From: Pseudomonadota bacterium
GTDB taxonomy: Bacteria > Pseudomonadota > Gammaproteobacteria > Xanthomonadales > Xanthomonadaceae
Reading direction: 5' to 3'
DNA: 8,226 nucleotides
Assembly: GCA_023388955.1 (NCBI GenBank)
Contig: JAEWFH010000085.1
Coordinates: 1-8,226 of the forward strand
The translations under genes and the position numbers were made by a program. The notes beneath the pieces were generated by a model. That model was not told where the DNA came from and did no database searches. It worked only from the letters and a program-made list of their open reading frames with translations. Positions 6,512-8,226 of this stretch are shown in pieces (the stretch's first letter is position 1; each line of letters opens with the position of its first letter).

Positions 6512-7363
6512 ATGACTGCCCAGGCCATAACACCCGAACTGACCCGCTGGATCGTCGACCAGGCGGCCGCCGGAACGCCGGCCGACGCGATCCTGCAACC
6601 GCTGCTCGATGCCGGCTGGAACGAGGAGGAGGCCGCCGCGGCCATCACCGGGGCGCTCAACCAGCTGGTTGCGGACCACGCCCGTGAAAACGGTTTGCCG
6701 CTGCCGGTGCCGGTCCCCGTGCCGGTGGGGTTCAACGGCAGCTCGCTGCTGGAGGTCGACGGCCGCAGGATCCGGGTGCTGGCCAACCTGCAGCTGCCGC
6801 GCGTGGTCGTGTTCGGCGGCGTCCTTTCCGACGAGGAGTGCGACGGACTGGTCGAGCGCGCCCGCCGCCGCCTGCGTCCCTCGGCGACCTTCAACGCCGA
6901 GACCGGCCGCGACGAGATCCACGCCTCGCGCACCAGCCAGGGCATCCACCTGCCCGCGGAGGGCGATGCCCTCGTCGAGCGCATCGAGCGCCGCATCGCC
7001 GCGCTGCTGGACTGGCCGCTGGAGAACGGCGAGACCCTGCAGGTCCTGCACTACGGCCCCGGCGCCGAATACCGCCCGCACTATGACTGGTTCGACCCGG
7101 ACGCCCCCGGCGCCGACGTCGCCCTGTCCCGCGGCGGCCAGCGCGTGGCCTCGCTGGTGATGTACCTCAACACTCCCGCCGGTGGCGGCTCCACCAGCTT
7201 CCCCGACGCCGGCTTCGAAGTCCCCGCGGTGAAGGGCAACGCCGTCTTCTTCAGTTACGACCGCCCCCACCCCATGACCCGCACCCTGCACGCCGGCTCC
7301 CCCGTCGTGGCAGGCGAAAAATGGGTTGCCACCCGCTGGCTCCGCGAACGCCCGTTCCGGTAG
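6512..7363 (+). CDS. 2OG-Fe(II) dioxygenase, prolyl 4-hydroxylase type
   Basis: The product belongs to the 2-oxoglutarate and Fe(II)-dependent dioxygenases, which hydroxylate a substrate while converting 2-oxoglutarate to succinate and CO2. From the ATG at 6512 it has 283 residues. Residues about 6-52 look like a small three-helix UBA/CUE-like module (LTRWIVDQAAAGTPADAILQ, DAGWNEEEAAAAITGAL). A PVPVPVPV linker follows at about 65-72. The catalytic domain spans about 98-280: LSDEECDGLVERAR, the iron ligands His190 and Asp192 in YRPHYDWFDPD, the strand SLVMYLNTPAGGGSTSFPDA, distal His260 in TRTLHAGSPV and Lys270 (GEKW), ten residues later, to bind the 2-oxoglutarate carboxylate. All key residues are present. 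The frame is open from an ATG at 6425, but its 29 extra residues (MTLCLRWRVGFM...) look unlike a real N-terminus, so the later start was chosen. The stop codon TAG lies in a GTAG-headed palindrome. It is divergent from the lipoprotein gene and convergent with nth; the substrate is unknown. Confidence 0.9.
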   Translation: MTAQAITPELTRWIVDQAAAGTPADAILQPLLDAGWNEEEAAAAITGALNQLVADHARENGLPLPVPVPVPVGFNGSSLLEVDGRRIRVLANLQLPRVVVFGGVLSDEECDGLVERARRRLRPSATFNAETGRDEIHASRTSQGIHLPAEGDALVERIERRIAALLDWPLENGETLQVLHYGPGAEYRPHYDWFDPDAPGADVALSRGGQRVASLVMYLNTPAGGGSTSFPDAGFEVPAVKGNAVFFSYDRPHPMTRTLHAGSPVVAGEKWVATRWLRERPFR

Positions 7364-7397
7364 GGCGCAATAGCCGCCAAAGGCGGCGTATTACGCC
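7360..7397 (+). repeat. GTAG-headed REP-like palindrome overlapping the dioxygenase stop codon
   Basis: The tetranucleotide GTAG (7360-7363) is followed at once by a stem-loop. GCCGCC (7373-7378) pairs with GGCGGC (7382-7387) around an AAA loop, AATA pairs with TATT (7389-7392) after a bulged G, and after one mismatch GGCG (7364-7367) pairs with CGCC (7394-7397). This is the layout of REP palindromes mobilised by RAYT transposases, including the GTAG-type elements of Stenotrophomonas maltophilia. The stop codon TAG of the dioxygenase lies inside the GTAG. The hairpin lies between two convergent genes and could also act as a weak bidirectional terminator. Only one copy is in the window, so repeat status is inferred from structure. 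Confidence 0.6.
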
Positions 7398-7408
7398 ACC
7401 AGAAGCCG

Positions 7409-7449
7409 GGAACCAGAGACAGGAAACCAGGAACCAGTTCAGGAACCGG
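7409..7449. repeat. Cluster of GGAACCAG-like short direct repeats
   Basis: Related 8-9 nt units occur at 7409 (GGAACCAG), 7422 (GGAAACCAG), 7430 (GGAACCAG) and 7442 (GGAACCGG). They fill the gap between the dioxygenase and nth, and the last copy runs into the 3' end of nth. This low-complexity tract differs in composition from its GC-rich surroundings. Its role is unknown; it may be slippage-generated spacer sequence. Confidence 0.5.
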
Positions 7450-8143
7450 CACCCGGCGAAGGCGGCTCCCCCGGGGTCTTGTCCCGATACTTGCAGATGT
7501 CCCGGATCGGGCAATGCGGGCAATCCGGCACCCGGGCCTTGCAGGTGTAGCGTCCGTGCAGGATCAGCCAGTGGTGGGCGTCGCGCAGGAACTCTTCGGG
7601 AACCACGCGCACCAGCAGGTCCTCCACCGCGCGCACGGTCTTGCCCGGTGCCAGCCCGGTGCGGTTGGAAACGCGGAAGATGTGGGTATCCACCGCCATC
7701 GTGGGTTCGCCGAAGGCGGTATTGAGCACCACGTTGGCGGTCTTGCGGCCGACCCCGGGCAGCGCTTCCAGGGCGTCGCGGGTGCGGGGCACCTCGCCGT
7801 CATGCTGCTCCAGCAATTGCTCGGCCATCGCCACCACGTTGGCGGCCTTGGTGTTGTACAGCCCGATGGTGGCGATGTAGGGCTTCAGCCCCTCCACGCC
7901 CAGCGCGGCGATCTGCCCGGGCGTATTGGCGACCGGGAACAGCCGGCGCGTGGCCTTGTTGACGCCGACATCGGTCGACTGCGCCGACAGCGTGACCGCC
8001 ACCAGCAGCTCGTAAGGCGAGGCGAACTCCAGTTCCGTGGTCGGCCTGGGGTTGAGCTCGCGCAGGCGCGTGAACATCTCGGTGATGGAGGCGCGGGTCA
8101 GGCGTGATCGCGGGGCGCGCTTGCGGGTGGTTTTGGTGGCCAC
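7439..8143 (-). CDS. nth: Endonuclease III (DNA glycosylase/AP lyase)
   Basis: Endonuclease III removes oxidised pyrimidines such as thymine glycol from DNA and cleaves the abasic site by beta-elimination in base excision repair. The 234-residue product matches the family over its length. The helix-hairpin-helix is LPGVGRKTANVVL (128-140) with catalytic Lys134, and the catalytic Asp is Asp152 in AVDTHIFRV. The [4Fe-4S] cluster ligands are Cys201, Cys208, Cys211 and Cys217 with the exact spacing C-x6-C-x2-C-x5-C. VTLSAQSTDVGVNKAT (50-65) is the conserved early helix region. The start codon is GTG at 8143. It adds about 15 basic residues (MATKTTRKRAPRSR) relative to the E. coli protein, and the C-terminus has a short Pro/Gly-rich tail (TPGEPPSPGAGS) running into the repeat tract. 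No strong Shine-Dalgarno is visible. The stop codon of the upstream gene lies only 7 bp away, so translation is probably coupled. Confidence 0.97.
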   Translation of the reverse strand: MATKTTRKRAPRSRLTRASITEMFTRLRELNPRPTTELEFASPYELLVAVTLSAQSTDVGVNKATRRLFPVANTPGQIAALGVEGLKPYIATIGLYNTKAANVVAMAEQLLEQHDGEVPRTRDALEALPGVGRKTANVVLNTAFGEPTMAVDTHIFRVSNRTGLAPGKTVRAVEDLLVRVVPEEFLRDAHHWLILHGRYTCKARVPDCPHCPIRDICKYRDKTPGEPPSPGAGS

Positions 8144-8150
8144 GTCAGGA

Positions 8151-8226
8151 TTACGGGGTTTGGGCTTTTGCCTTGGCTCGGGCGAGGGCGGCGGCGGCGG
8201 CGGCGGGGAGAGCGGTGGGGGTGGGC
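8151..8226 (-). CDS. 3' end of a CDS upstream of nth, possibly RsxB/RnfB (partial)
   Basis: Reading the minus strand in from the right edge, one frame runs 24 codons to a TAA at 8151-8153. It encodes PTPTALPAAAAAALARAKAK followed by AQTP. The gene continues beyond the window. The Ala-rich, Arg/Lys-rich tail and the 7-bp gap to nth fit an electron transport complex subunit RsxB/RnfB, whose xanthomonad versions are often encoded next to nth (in E. coli the rsx operon also ends with nth). The visible part has no ferredoxin cysteines or other diagnostic motif, so the identity is inference. Its alanine run is encoded by six consecutive GCC codons. Confidence 0.5.
   Translation of the reverse strand, partial: PTPTALPAAAAAALARAKAKAQTP

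Noticed and set aside
6485..7291. A 268-codon minus-strand frame antisense to the dioxygenase
   Set aside because: It is a shadow frame. The plus strand carries the full set of catalytic residues for a 2OG-Fe(II) dioxygenase.
8178..8197. GGC trinucleotide run near the right edge
   Set aside because: It lies in the Ala-rich C-terminal tail of the partial gene upstream of nth and is explained by six repeated GCC alanine codons.
1..8226. CRISPR arrays, tRNA or rRNA genes, insertion sequences
   Set aside because: No regularly spaced repeats, cloverleaf-like sequence, rRNA motifs or transposase-like proteins were seen on either strand.

Overview
The window is very GC-rich, with codon third positions almost always G or C. 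Gene content and order point to a gammaproteobacterium of the Xanthomonadaceae (Lysobacter, Luteimonas, Stenotrophomonas or Xanthomonas type). The clues are a type II secretion locus that begins gspC-gspD, a TonB-dependent receptor of a kind common in xanthomonads, an nth gene directly behind a gene with an Ala/Lys/Arg-rich tail that resembles RsxB/RnfB, and a GTAG-headed palindrome like the REP elements of Stenotrophomonas. The species assignment is inference.

Left two thirds, all on the minus strand and read right to left: a beta-helix-like surface lipoprotein (6309 to 4837), a TonB-dependent outer-membrane receptor (4725 to 2095), the T2SS inner-membrane clamp protein GspC (1964 to 1164) and the first 385 residues of the secretin GspD (1155 to the left edge). 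The gene gaps are 111, 130 and 8 bp. A strong 14-15 bp palindrome lies between lipoprotein and receptor, and a terminator-like hairpin lies directly behind the receptor stop. Lipoprotein and receptor therefore probably form one unit, and gspC-gspD start a second one that continues out of the window.

Right third: a divergent intergenic region of about 200 bp with a long imperfect hairpin, then a plus-strand 2OG-Fe(II) dioxygenase of the prolyl-4-hydroxylase type (6512-7363). A GTAG-headed palindrome supplies the stop codon of that gene. Converging on it from the right edge are endonuclease III (nth, 8143 to 7439) and, just upstream of nth, the last 24 codons of another gene.

The most interesting reading is functional. 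A disulfide-capable lipoprotein with a secretion signal, a TonB-dependent receptor and a T2SS in one co-oriented block suggest a dedicated export-and-uptake module: the T2SS may carry the folded lipoprotein to the cell surface, where it could capture a ligand for the receptor. This is a hypothesis from gene order and protein features. Nothing in the sequence identifies the ligand.
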